Below are positions 32,309 to 41,189 of a DNA stretch of 64,000 nt, piece after piece. The stretch is from Paenibacillus silvisoli (lineage in GTDB: Bacteria > Bacillota > Bacilli > Paenibacillales > Paenibacillaceae). The notes beneath the pieces are model-generated. The model ran no database searches, had not been told where the DNA came from, and saw only the letters and a list, made by a program, of their open reading frames with translations. The translations under genes were made by a program, and so were the position numbers. The first letter of the stretch is position 1. Every line of letters begins with the position of its first letter. The stretch covers positions 4,136,001-4,200,000 of the forward strand of contig NZ_CP133017.1 in NCBI RefSeq assembly GCF_030866765.1, in the 5' to 3' direction.

Positions 32309-35300
32309 TTATGAAAGAATTATGAGCTGCGCCTCCGGCATGCCGGATAACGCAAGCTCCCTCATATGGTCATGACAGGTGAACAAGACGATTTGGCGGC
32401 GTTTGGCCAGATCATGGAGCACTTCGATTGCCGCCTTCTGGCGCGCAAGATCGAAATTGACCAGCGGATCGTCCAGCAGCAAAGGCAGTTCATGCGCTGA
32501 AGCCGCTTCGTCCGCAAGCGCCAATCGCATCGCCAAATACAGCTGCTCAGCGGTTCCTCTGCTGAGCAGTTTGCTTTCCACCAGACGGCCGTCGCCCGTT
32601 TCCAGCGCGATCCGCTGCTCCCCCTCCGGCATCGAAATCCGCTTATATCGACCCTCCGACAATCGGCTCATTAGCCGCGACGCTTCGCGCAGCACGCCGG
32701 GCTGCCGCTGTTCCTCCATGATCCGCTTCGTTCTCCGGATCATCGTCATTCCCAGCGCCCTTACCGCATAGCGGTGAATCAGCTGCTCCAGCGCAGCCGT
32801 TGCCTGCTCGCGTTCCATAATGAGCCGCGCCCTGTCGCCGCTTTGCAGCAGCTGCTCCAGCTGCTGCCTTTTGCGTCCGATCAGCTCCAGCAGCTCGCTT
32901 CTGCGAGCTTCTAACCGATCGAGCTCGCGGCTGCTTGCCTGCCGCATCGCCGCAAGCTGATTGGCGTCGCAGACGGCATACCAATCTGCGAGCATCTCTC
33001 GCTGACGGCTTGTCAAGCCGGCCGTGAGCTCCGCCTCCAGCTTGTACAGCTCCGTTTCCAGGTCAGCGAGCCGTTCGGCGCGCTGCAGCGCCGCAAGCCA
33101 TTGGAGCTCATCTTCCGCTTGCGCGGCTCGGTACCATTGCAGCTGCTTCCCTTCCAGCTCCGCGATGCTCGCCGCTTGCCGGGCTGCCTCGCGTTCAAGC
33201 TCGGCGAGCCTGGCTCGCAGCTCCGCGGCACGAGCGCTTGCCGCGATGTGCCGCTCCGCTTCCGCGTGCAGCGCGCGTACGGCCGCGAAGGCATCGCCGT
33301 GCGCTCGGCCGGCGGCAGCGGGAAACGCCGCGGCCAGCCGCTCCGCCGCCGCTTCGAAGGCGGCGATGTCGGTCTGCAGCCGGGCGTGCTTGCCCGCCGC
33401 GCGGCCATGCGCCTGCAACCGATGCAGCGCCTGCTCGGCGAGGTCGAACGTCTCTGCGGCTCCTTCCGGCGTCAGCTGTGCCGGGAGGCCGCATTGGTGC
33501 AGCCAATCGCGCCATCTGTCCGCGATGGCTTCGGCCGCCAGAGCCGCGTGTTCTGCCGCGGCGCGGGCGGCTTCTTCTTGCGCGCGCAGCCGCGCATGGC
33601 GGCGCGCCAGCTCGCCGCGGCGCTCGGCGGCGCCGGCGCGCAGGCGCAGCGCGTCCTGGCGCGCGTCCGCCGCGGCCCGCAGGCGCGCGAGCAGCTGCGC
33701 CGGGCCGGTGGCGCCGCCGGCGCGCGCGGCCGCGGCTTGGCGGTACGCCGCGGCCATCTCGGCCTGCGGCGTATGCGGCGGCGGCGCCGCGGCTGCCGCA
33801 GGCCCGCGCGCGAGCAGCGCCTGCAGCGCGGCCTCCGGCTCGCGCACGAGGCGGCGCACCGCGGCCGCGACGCGGCGCTCGGCGTCGGCCAGCGCAGACG
33901 CCACCGCTGGCGCCGCAGCCTCGTGCGCTGCGCCTCCGCGGCCGCGGCCCGCTCGCCGCCGGCTGCCGCGGCCAGCCGCGCCGCTGCGCGCGGCGCGGCC
34001 CGGCCCCGGCCCCGCGAGGCGCGCCAGCGCCGGGCCCGCGGCGAGCACGGCCGCAGCTGCGCCGGCGACAGCCGCAGCGACAGGCTCGCCCGCTGCGGCC
34101 AAAGCGGCGGCTCCGGCAGCCGCCACGCCGACGGCGGCCCAATAAACGCCGCCGCCTAACCGGAGAGGCGTCGCGCTGCCAACATCGCGCGCCGCCTCCT
34201 GCTCTTGATGAACGCGCAGCTGCGCCAGCTCCAGCTCGTGCCATGCCTCGTCGAGCTCGCGAACCGCTAGCCGCAGCGCCTCAACGGAATCCGGCAGCAG
34301 CTCGAAATCCAACGCTGCCGCGGACCCGGCAAGCCCGCTGCGCTCCGCATCCGCATCAAGCTCAGCAAGCTGCGCAGCGCCCTCCGCGGCCTGCTGAGCC
34401 GCAGCGCGCAGCTCCGCCTGCGCGGCACTAACCGACTTCGCCACTTCCAGCAGCGAAGTCCGAAACGCCCGGATCGCTTCGCGATCCACAACGCCGAGCG
34501 GCAAATCGCGAAGCTCCTGCGCCGTCCAGCCTGGCGAAATGCGCTCCAGCAGCCGCTCGACCGCTTCTTCATGCTCGCGCAGCTCGGCCATCAGCTCTGC
34601 CGCATGCTGCCGTGACGCATCGATATGCTCGGCGGAGAACAGCAGCGATTCGATGTCGGCAGCGCGCGCAATCAGCTCTTCATCATACATCAGCTCGGCG
34701 AGCTGCCGAGCATGCTGATCCATTCCATCTGCCGCAAGCTGCTCAGCGGCTCGACAACGCGCCAGCTCCGAAGCCAGCGCCTCCATCTTCGTTCGCGCAT
34801 CCGACGCCAGTCTCGGCGCATCCGATAATGCCTCCTGCTCGCGCAACAGCGCTTCCCGGCCTAACCAGGCTTCGCGCAGCTCAATCGCTCGAAGCAGAAG
34901 CCCCGTTTGCTCGCGCAGCCCAGGTAGATCTTGCTCCACAACAGCTTGCTCGGCTTCAAAATCCGCAAGAGACAAGCTGAGCTCGTTAAATGCCGTAATG
35001 CCATCTTCGGCTTGGCGCAGCTGCGCATCGATGTCGTCCAGCGTCTTCAGCAGCTTGTTCATCTGCTGCGTGCTGCCTCTCGGCCGGTACAAGCCGTCCA
35101 GCTGGCCGCTTAGCAGCTTCTCCGTTTTGGCTATCGCGTTACCGCCGTTCCAGCCTGCATGATACAGCTGTTTGCCCAGCTCGTCGCCTTCCAGCATCCC
35201 GATCGCCTGCAGCTCCGATAGCGAAATCGCGAACAGCTCGCGGAACAGCCGCTCGCCGATTCCGCCAAGAAATTGACGCTCCCACACCGCCTGCGTCAGC

Positions 35301-35644
35301 GTCTCGATCCGATCGCTCGAAGACTCGTTGCCCTCTCCAGAGGAACCGAGCCGCCGTATATGTATCTTCCCTGACGAACTGCCATAGCGCTCCAACAAAT
35401 AGCCTGATCCGTCATGATGATCAAAAAACAACCGTCCGCCGTGCCGTCCGCCATGAACCGGCTCGAGCCTTTCAGCCGGATTGCCTTTATGGGCAAAGCC
35501 GTACAGCATGGCGCGTATAAACGCGAGAAGCGTGCTTTTCCCGGCTTCATTCCGTCCGTACACAACCGTCACGGGCGCGTCCAACCGGCATTCAAGCCCG
35601 CTCAGCTTGCCGAAGCCCTCCACATGCAAACCGGTCAGCCTCAT
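32309..35644 (-). CDS. yhaN: YhaN-like SMC/SbcC-type ATPase with central membrane hairpin
   Basis: A 1111-residue protein. The N-terminal half-ATPase has Walker A GRNEAGKST; the C-terminal half has the signature LLSRGTAEQLYLAMRLAL, Walker B LPLLLDDPLVNFD and the His in FTCHDH. Long coiled coils join the halves and at their middle (about residues 500-560) lies a short Ala/Gly-rich hydrophobic pair, as in Bacillus YhaN. It should form a complex with YhaO, a parallel to SbcCD/Rad50-Mre11 in DNA end processing. The ATG at 35644 overlaps the yhaO stop by 4 bases. The middle third (33.2-34.15 kb) is far richer in G+C than its surroundings. Confidence 0.85.
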   Translation of the reverse strand: MRLTGLHVEGFGKLSGLECRLDAPVTVVYGRNEAGKSTLLAFIRAMLYGFAHKGNPAERLEPVHGGRHGGRLFFDHHDGSGYLLERYGSSSGKIHIRRLGSSGEGNESSSDRIETLTQAVWERQFLGGIGERLFRELFAISLSELQAIGMLEGDELGKQLYHAGWNGGNAIAKTEKLLSGQLDGLYRPRGSTQQMNKLLKTLDDIDAQLRQAEDGITAFNELSLSLADFEAEQAVVEQDLPGLREQTGLLLRAIELREAWLGREALLREQEALSDAPRLASDARTKMEALASELARCRAAEQLAADGMDQHARQLAELMYDEELIARAADIESLLFSAEHIDASRQHAAELMAELREHEEAVERLLERISPGWTAQELRDLPLGVVDREAIRAFRTSLLEVAKSVSAAQAELRAAAQQAAEGAAQLAELDADAERSGLAGSAAALDFELLPDSVEALRLAVRELDEAWHELELAQLRVHQEQEAARDVGSATPLRLGGGVYWAAVGVAAAGAAALAAAGEPVAAAVAGAAAAVLAAGPALARLAGPGPGRAARSGAAGRGSRRRAGRGRGGAAHEAAAPAVASALADAERRVAAAVRRLVREPEAALQALLARGPAAAAAPPPHTPQAEMAAAYRQAAAARAGGATGPAQLLARLRAAADARQDALRLRAGAAERRGELARRHARLRAQEEAARAAAEHAALAAEAIADRWRDWLHQCGLPAQLTPEGAAETFDLAEQALHRLQAHGRAAGKHARLQTDIAAFEAAAERLAAAFPAAAGRAHGDAFAAVRALHAEAERHIAASARAAELRARLAELEREAARQAASIAELEGKQLQWYRAAQAEDELQWLAALQRAERLADLETELYKLEAELTAGLTSRQREMLADWYAVCDANQLAAMRQASSRELDRLEARRSELLELIGRKRQQLEQLLQSGDRARLIMEREQATAALEQLIHRYAVRALGMTMIRRTKRIMEEQRQPGVLREASRLMSRLSEGRYKRISMPEGEQRIALETGDGRLVESKLLSRGTAEQLYLAMRLALADEAASAHELPLLLDDPLVNFDLARQKAAIEVLHDLAKRRQIVLFTCHDHMRELALSGMPEAQLIILS

Positions 35645-36984
35645 GCTGTCTCTCCCCCTTGCCGCTCGTCCACGCGAACGATTTCCTCGCTGCGAACGGC
35701 CGTATCTTCCGTTAAATAGCCGGCAGCCAGCTCGCGGGCCTGCTCCAGCCACAGCTGCGCATGCTCCTCCTGCAGCGAGCGTACCAGCTTGCGTAGTCTG
35801 GCGTGCGCCGATAACGGCTGCAGCGCTTCATCCATGAGCGATTGAAGCTCTCGCGCTTCCCCTTCCGCGGCATAGCTCCCCCGAAGAAGCTCCCCTATGA
35901 AGCTGTCTTCATCCGCTAAAGCGGCCATATCGAGCTCCGCGCCGGTTTCCGCCTCCAAGCCGCTTATCCAGCACCAAGGAGCGGACTGCCCGTCCCATTG
36001 CGCCATACGCTCCCGCAATCCGCCGAGCAGATCCGCCGCCGCCACGGGATTCACCGCAAGCAGCTCATGCAGCGATCCGCGGCCTTCCAAACGCACTCTC
36101 GCCACGAACGGCCGACCTTCGCATTTCGCTGCCGCTTCCAACGCAGCGCGCTCCAGCTCGTCCATCAGCGACTGCTCGGTCCTCAATCCTTCTATCGAAA
36201 CTCGCAGCGTTTCAAAACGCACGCTATCGAGCGCCACGAACTGCAGCTTCGTTTCCAGCGAAGGGGACACATCGACGATGTAGCAGCCTTTCGGCCCGGT
36301 TTCCTTGACATGCCTGCCTTGCGTATTTCCGGCATAAACGACATGCGGATAGGTGTGCAGCACGGCTCTCTGATGGATATGACCAAGCGCCCAGTAATGG
36401 AAACCCGCGCTTGCAAGCTCCTGCAGGCTGCAAGGCGCATAAGGATCATGGCCGGCGTTGCCGTCCACATTTCCGTGCAGCAGCGCGATTTGGTATACGC
36501 CTGCCCCATCAACCGGTTTATAGCTCGATGCCAGGTTGGTCGTTACAACTCGAGTTCCATATGAGATGCCATGCACATAAGCAGCCAGCTCGCCCGCACG
36601 CGTATACGCCGGCATGCTCGACACCTTGTCCGCTCCGAAAAAACGGACGGTCTCCGGCCACGCCAAATCGGCCTTCCCGCCTGACAGCGGGTCGTGATTG
36701 CCATGAATGACAAATAGCCGCACGCCATGGGCGTGCAGCTGCTGCCATTCGCGCTGCAGGGTCAGCTGCGCGCGAAGCGACCGGTCGGCCGTATCATAGA
36801 GATCCCCGGCAATAACGACAAAATCGACCTGTTCCCGAATTGCCGTCTCTACCAGCCGGCGTACCGCCTGGAACGTGGAGAATCCGAGCGCCTCGCGCAC
36901 ATGCGGCGGCGCCTCCGGCAATCCGCGAAACGGACTGTCGACATGCAAATCCGCCGCATGAATAAATCGAAATGAGACTCCCAT
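35641..36984 (-). CDS. yhaO: YhaO-like DNA repair exonuclease (SbcD/Mre11-type phosphoesterase)
   Basis: A 447-residue metallophosphoesterase. The metal-binding motifs appear in order: HAADLHVDS, VIAGDLYD, VIHGNHDPL, LLHGNVDG and ALGHIHQRAVL. The C-terminal third is helical and would contact the coiled coil of YhaN. In Bacillus yhaO and yhaN lie together as here; yhaM, which follows there, is absent. AAGGAG lies 9 bases before the ATG at 36984. It starts 14 bases after the glycosyltransferase stop, so all three genes may share one mRNA. Confidence 0.88.
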   Translation of the reverse strand: MGVSFRFIHAADLHVDSPFRGLPEAPPHVREALGFSTFQAVRRLVETAIREQVDFVVIAGDLYDTADRSLRAQLTLQREWQQLHAHGVRLFVIHGNHDPLSGGKADLAWPETVRFFGADKVSSMPAYTRAGELAAYVHGISYGTRVVTTNLASSYKPVDGAGVYQIALLHGNVDGNAGHDPYAPCSLQELASAGFHYWALGHIHQRAVLHTYPHVVYAGNTQGRHVKETGPKGCYIVDVSPSLETKLQFVALDSVRFETLRVSIEGLRTEQSLMDELERAALEAAAKCEGRPFVARVRLEGRGSLHELLAVNPVAAADLLGGLRERMAQWDGQSAPWCWISGLEAETGAELDMAALADEDSFIGELLRGSYAAEGEARELQSLMDEALQPLSAHARLRKLVRSLQEEHAQLWLEQARELAAGYLTEDTAVRSEEIVRVDERQGGETA

Positions 36985-36997
36985 GATCCCGCTCTCC

Positions 36998-38140
36998 TTA
37001 CTCTGTTACGTCCGTATCCGGTTTGATTTCCGTATAGACTTGCTTCAATTGCATAATGACCCGCTGCAAGGAATAGTCCCGCTTCGCTTTATTCCATGCG
37101 GCACGGGCCATGTTGTAACGGAAGTCCTGATCCGACACGACCTTCTCGAGCGCATTGGCGAGCGCGGTCGGATTTTCCGGCTCTACCAGCAGACCGTTCA
37201 CGCCGTCGTCGATTTGCTCCGCGATCCCGCCGACGTTCGTGCCGACCAGTGCCAGCCAGCATAGCGCGGCTTCCGCAAACACGGAGCCGAACGCTTCCGC
37301 GCGAGAAGGCAGCACGAACACGTCGAAGAACGGCATGAACTCTTCCGGATGCAGCATATACCCGTAAAAAATAATATCGTCGTACAAATTCAGCTGCTGC
37401 GCCAGCTGCTCAAGCTCCGTGCGGCTTGGTCCGTCCCCGATAATATGGAGCACGAACGTCTGCCCCCGCTCTTTTAGCTGCGCGCACGCCTTCAATAGAA
37501 TATCCAGCCCTTTAGCCGGGACGAGCCGGCAGACGGTAATGAGCTGAACAACCTCGTTCTCGTGGGAAATCGGCTTGAACCGCTTCTCGTCGAACCCGTT
37601 CGGAATGACTTGAATGCGATCCGCGTCATTGACATAGCTCCGCATATAGCTCCGGAACGAATCCGACGGCGTCAAGATCCGATCCGTCTTCGATTCAAGC
37701 TCCCGGTAGATGGACGTCAGAAACTTGTGCTCCATCCCGCCTTCGAGAATTTTGCCGTTCAAGATCAGCTCGCGTTCATAGCTCGAATGGATCGTCATCA
37801 CAAGCGGCGTGTCCGGAAACAGCTGCTTCATGACGAGCGCGGGTATCGGATGATGCGCATGAATGAGATCGTATTGCTTCTGAATGCGCAGCTTCGTCCA
37901 CCAGACGTAATCTTTATAGGTTTGCAAATATTTATCGATGATGGCGTTGCCCGCATATTCGCTGACATCGAACGTGTCGAACACGACCGGCTCCTGGCCC
38001 TTGCCTCTCACCCGCTTCGGCAGCGAGAACAGCTCCATGGGCCAGCCTATTTTGTTGAATCTCTCTTGAATGTAAGGAACCATTGAGGACACGCCGCCCG
38101 GCTGCTCCGGCGGAAAAAACAATGCCTGCAAAATGATCAT
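36998..38140 (-). CDS. Glycosyltransferase family 4 protein
   Basis: A 380-residue GT-B fold enzyme. The N-terminal domain starts with FFPPEQPGGVSSMV, the family glycine-rich acceptor loop, and the C-terminal domain has VCRLVPAKGLDILLKA, HIIGDGPSRTEL and the donor-binding SRAEAFGSVFAEA. It transfers a sugar from a nucleotide-sugar to an unknown acceptor, such as a lipid or a small thiol. No signal peptide. The ATG at 38140 has GAGGAGG 8 bases upstream; the ATG at 38161 has none. Confidence 0.88.
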   Translation of the reverse strand: MIILQALFFPPEQPGGVSSMVPYIQERFNKIGWPMELFSLPKRVRGKGQEPVVFDTFDVSEYAGNAIIDKYLQTYKDYVWWTKLRIQKQYDLIHAHHPIPALVMKQLFPDTPLVMTIHSSYERELILNGKILEGGMEHKFLTSIYRELESKTDRILTPSDSFRSYMRSYVNDADRIQVIPNGFDEKRFKPISHENEVVQLITVCRLVPAKGLDILLKACAQLKERGQTFVLHIIGDGPSRTELEQLAQQLNLYDDIIFYGYMLHPEEFMPFFDVFVLPSRAEAFGSVFAEAALCWLALVGTNVGGIAEQIDDGVNGLLVEPENPTALANALEKVVSDQDFRYNMARAAWNKAKRDYSLQRVIMQLKQVYTEIKPDTDVTE

Positions 38141-38300
38141 GTGCAAAGCCTCCTCAATCAAACGTGCATGATGCTTCTAAATTAGCGCTCGTTCATTATA
38201 ATTGAATTTATTTAATAAATCACGCATTATACTGCGCGCCCTTTTTACTATGATATGTTAAAACTTATCGGAAAGCATCCTTCCCGCGCGCCAAAACGCG

Positions 38301-38352
38301 AAAAGGCATTATCGAGAGCTTGTCCCGCAAAGGAGCGCTCGCCAATAATGCC
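38301..38352 (-). terminator. Terminator of the hydrolase gene
   Basis: A long imperfect hairpin from GGCATTAT (38305) to ATAATGCC (38352), with GAGC/GCTC pairing inside, is followed by TTTT on the minus strand. Confidence 0.7.
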
Positions 38353-38361
38353 TACATGGAA

Positions 38362-39036
38362 TTATTTTTCAATTGAGCGGTTAATCGCGTGCTTGAAATA
38401 TAACGGATTCATGCCTTCCAAGTGAGGATTGCCCCTGAATTCATCCATCACGTTATTCATATGCAGCAGTACGGACATCCCTTTGACGCCAAGTTTTACT
38501 CCTCTTGCGCTATTGCCGCTTACGACCGTATCTGTGTCCTCCGGCTGAGATCGGGGAAGAAGCGGCAGTTTGAACGTGTGCGCAACGGAACAAAACAAGT
38601 AGCGGCTGCGCATTTGCATATCCCTATCGCTGTTGTTGAGCGATAGAATTTCGGGCGAATTCTTTTGCAGCGATCGAACGCCTTCATTGCCCCGTGTGAA
38701 AATATAGCGGTTCACGCCATGATGAGGCGAACAGACCGTTATAAGGCTCGTCACCGGAAAACCCATTGCAACCATCTGCCTGGCAACTAGTCCACCCATC
38801 GAGTACCCGATAAAATAAACATCCTCGAAGCGGTAACCGTATTGCCGCATCGTATAGAAGCCGTCGACAAGCGCTCCGGCCGCGGCGACAAAGGAGACGT
38901 CCGTCGGGTAATCGACGTTCCAAACGGTGACGTCATCAAACGCTTCGGTTGCATAGGCCGACCAGCGCTGCATGTCGCGGCTTGTTTTACCCCAGCCATG
39001 AAGCACGATGAAATGCTTTCGATCCGATCTTCTCAA
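38362..39036 (-). CDS. Alpha/beta-hydrolase, lipase-like
   Basis: A 224-residue alpha/beta-hydrolase: oxyanion segment VLHGWGKTS, nucleophile elbow GYSMGG (Ser) and a likely catalytic His near the end (HLEGMNPLYF or HMNN). The region VCSPHHGVNRYI resembles PGAP1/lipase-type esterases. No signal peptide. The substrate is unknown. The start is uncertain: the frame opens with TTG at 39036 without a good ribosome site. It is the last of four genes running leftward from the PRTase-HAD gene. Confidence 0.7.
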   Translation of the reverse strand: MRRSDRKHFIVLHGWGKTSRDMQRWSAYATEAFDDVTVWNVDYPTDVSFVAAAGALVDGFYTMRQYGYRFEDVYFIGYSMGGLVARQMVAMGFPVTSLITVCSPHHGVNRYIFTRGNEGVRSLQKNSPEILSLNNSDRDMQMRSRYLFCSVAHTFKLPLLPRSQPEDTDTVVSGNSARGVKLGVKGMSVLLHMNNVMDEFRGNPHLEGMNPLYFKHAINRSIEK

Positions 39037-39097
39037 ACAGGAAAAACGATATAGATTCGAATCATGCTGCGAGGAATTCTTTACTGGGGGATATTCG

Positions 39098-39385
39098 TCA
39101 CAAGCTTCTCCTCCAATTCAAATGGGTTAAAACTGCGCCTGCTATCACGCCCGCGAGCGGCAGCATGGCGCACATCGCCGCTTGTCCGAAGGTATAGCTG
39201 CCAAAAATGAAAAAGCAAGCAACGATTCCCGCTGATACGAAGGTAGCGAATAGGATGGTCACCATTTTCGTCTCGATATAGAACGTAAAGTAAGCTTTCG
39301 CTTTTCTCGTCTGAACGTAGGAGATGGTACAAAATGCTGCGGTCAATACCGCCGTAATGACATAAATGAACAGCACCACATTCAA
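39098..39385 (-). CDS. Small integral membrane protein
   Basis: A 95-residue protein with three predicted membrane helices (about 3-22, 43-62 and 68-88) and positively charged loops RKAK and WRR. No family recognised. The likely start is TTG at 39385 with GGAAAG 6 bases upstream. It lies 60 bases after the QueD paralogue and may be part of the same unit; a membrane protein here could be an uptake or exit route for a small product, but that is only a guess. Confidence 0.55.
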   Translation of the reverse strand: MNVVLFIYVITAVLTAAFCTISYVQTRKAKAYFTFYIETKMVTILFATFVSAGIVACFFIFGSYTFGQAAMCAMLPLAGVIAGAVLTHLNWRRSL

Positions 39386-39445
39386 TCACGCTTTCCATAT
39401 GGGACTATCAGACGTGGAATATTAATTCGCAGGGGGTCTTATCTG

Positions 39446-39871
39446 TTATCGTTTAGGACGGTAAACCACATAGCTGGTTGGAGTTTCGCGAACAATGATT
39501 TGCAGGCATTGCGGGTGGTTTGAGCAGCCGTCTAAATAATCTTGAATACGCCGATAGATAGTCGAGGCCAATACTTCGGTTGTTGGAAAACGGTTGCTGT
39601 CAACAGCGCTAAATTCCTCATGGTCGTTTAAACTAGTATGATCGTATCGCTTATGAATCAGCTCTTTGATGGTAGAGAAATTTACTAGAAAGCCCGAATC
39701 ATCCAACGTGTCGCCGCAGATCGTTACATTAACCACATAAGTGTGACCGTGCATGTTTTGACATTTGCCGGCTAGTACAGAGGGGACAAAATGCGCCGCT
39801 GAGAAATTCAGATCTTTATTTAACTCGTAGTTATATGGATGGCTCAGAGACGGGTAGTATTGATAAATCAT
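39446..39871 (-). CDS. 6-carboxytetrahydropterin synthase (QueD) paralogue
   Basis: A 141-residue protein of the PTPS/QueD fold with all key residues: zinc His in FSAAHF and MHGHTY, catalytic Cys four residues before HGH (GKCQNMHGH), the His and Asp relay around YDHTSLND, and the substrate-binding Glu in RETPTSY. QueD turns dihydroneopterin triphosphate into 6-carboxytetrahydropterin, the first pterin step to preQ0. A second, clearly different QueD is encoded at 43881-44372 with queE and queC. The ATG at 39871 is chosen (GGAGG 11 bases upstream); it overlaps the end of the PRTase-HAD gene by 41 bases, which implies coupling. Confidence 0.85.
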   Translation of the reverse strand: MIYQYYPSLSHPYNYELNKDLNFSAAHFVPSVLAGKCQNMHGHTYVVNVTICGDTLDDSGFLVNFSTIKELIHKRYDHTSLNDHEEFSAVDSNRFPTTEVLASTIYRRIQDYLDGCSNHPQCLQIIVRETPTSYVVYRPKR

Positions 39872-40811
39872 TCGGTTTATAACCTCCTGCACGATGGACT
39901 TCATCTATCCATGTATGGTGTTGGGCGGCTTGAATTCGAATCGGCTTACCGGCGTTCCACCAGATGACTCTGATTTCCGGGTACAAATTCGCCATGTGCA
40001 GCGCTTGAATCGGGCAGCTCTCCACAAAATGATTGAAGCCTAAATCCAGCGCGCGTTTGCCTTTCCAGGCTGCGGTTTCCTGCTTCGTGGGCTTCTCGAT
40101 TTGATCGTCGCGGAATGCCGCTTCAAGGCTGATATTGAATTTGCTTAACCAGCGAAGCGTCCGTTCACGGTCACATACAGGCCTACCCGTTATGATCATA
40201 TCCTCTGCTTTATAGGCAGCTGGCGCGAATTCGGCCTTCGCATACTCATCGCGAATCAGAAGCGCTTGATCCAATCCGGCACGATAAACCTCCGACGGAA
40301 CATCCTCTAGAAACACGCCATCCAAATCCCAAGCCGTCTTGTCCAGCTCATGATCGTGCATGACCTCTTGTCTCGATAATGTGTTGATTCGGTGTCTCTC
40401 CCACGGAAAGATGAAGCGATATTCTGGGTTGTAATTCCGAAAGCATGCATAAGCAGGTACAGATGCAGATAGCTGGTCGCAGCATCCGACCAACGTATCG
40501 ACCTCGTAGCCATAGCTTTCAATAAACGTCTTCGTATGAATTAGCGTCATGCCTGAACCGGCGAAATCCTCGCAAAGCAGAAGCCGGTTCCCTGTTGGGA
40601 TGGTACCTTCCCAAGAAACCCTCGAGGTGCTGCGCTCATATTTCACGAAATAGTACGGTAAGCCGGTTAGAAACGCTAAATGAAGCCCAATAAAATAGCC
40701 GCCGCGAAGCAAAATGACCAGGCCATCGTAATCCTTCTCGATAATTTGAGCAGAGAGCGCATCGAGACGCAATGAGAGACTGTTGTAGTCTAAATAAATA
40801 TTCCGGCTCAT
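39831..40811 (-). CDS. Phosphoribosyltransferase fused to a HAD-type phosphatase
   Basis: A 326-residue two-domain protein. Residues 1-about 150 are a type I phosphoribosyltransferase with VILLRGGYFIGLHLAF and the PRPP loop LLCEDFAGSGMTL. Residues about 155-310 are a HAD-like hydrolase: DLDGVF (nucleophile Asp and acid/base Asp), IITGRP (motif II), a Lys-rich segment, and HFVESCPIQA (acidic motif IV). Together these could join a base to ribose-phosphate and remove the phosphate to give a nucleoside, or the reverse. It is overlapped by a QueD paralogue. An ATG start at 40811 follows GGGGGGAAAT. The substrate is unknown. Confidence 0.75.
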   Translation of the reverse strand: MSRNIYLDYNSLSLRLDALSAQIIEKDYDGLVILLRGGYFIGLHLAFLTGLPYYFVKYERSTSRVSWEGTIPTGNRLLLCEDFAGSGMTLIHTKTFIESYGYEVDTLVGCCDQLSASVPAYACFRNYNPEYRFIFPWERHRINTLSRQEVMHDHELDKTAWDLDGVFLEDVPSEVYRAGLDQALLIRDEYAKAEFAPAAYKAEDMIITGRPVCDRERTLRWLSKFNISLEAAFRDDQIEKPTKQETAAWKGKRALDLGFNHFVESCPIQALHMANLYPEIRVIWWNAGKPIRIQAAQHHTWIDEVHRAGGYKPNDLSILPVSEPSI

Positions 40812-41189
40812 ATTTCCCCCCAGAAATGCATAGGATCCTTCTTTTTGCAGGACCGCTGCTTTAGTAACTTCAACACAAGCCTAAACGCCTACATTCATCA
40901 TTCGGTCATGCACCTCCATCCTTATATCGAGTAGTCAATAAGTAACGGATTCGACGGGATTCCGGAAAATCCTTTCCAACTATTGGAACGATTGATTTAT
41001 TATTTGTAAAACTGTCAGTATTTGAAGCTCAGGAGCCGGCGGCTTGAACATATAAAAAAACCTTTGAATATCAAGGTTTTTTCCAATCATCTATGCTATA
41101 CTAGAACATATGTTTCTGTAATGTCGGACAAGCCGCGTTACTAAGCTTCCTGCATCCTGCGTTTACTTTCTGCTTAGGTGGTTGAGACC
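40812..41189. other. Intergenic stretch between divergent units
   Basis: This 378-base gap holds the leader of the PRTase-HAD gene, a terminator hairpin and the leader of the diguanylate cyclase gene. I searched by eye for a preQ1 or other riboswitch before the PRTase-HAD gene and saw no convincing match. A GGAGGTGCATG on the minus strand (about 40907-40918) opens no long frame. Confidence 0.5.
41054..41082. terminator. Bidirectional terminator hairpin
   Basis: AAAAAACCTT and AAGGTTTTTT pair around TGAATATC, giving a T run on both strands. No gene ends close by on either strand, so it may mark the site of a lost gene or an unrecognised small RNA. Confidence 0.7.

Noticed and set aside
33024-34159. 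Several long open frames on both strands in the yhaN middle
   Set aside because: They arise because stop codons are rare in the GC-rich segment; they give Arg/Ala/Pro-rich products without motifs or ribosome sites.
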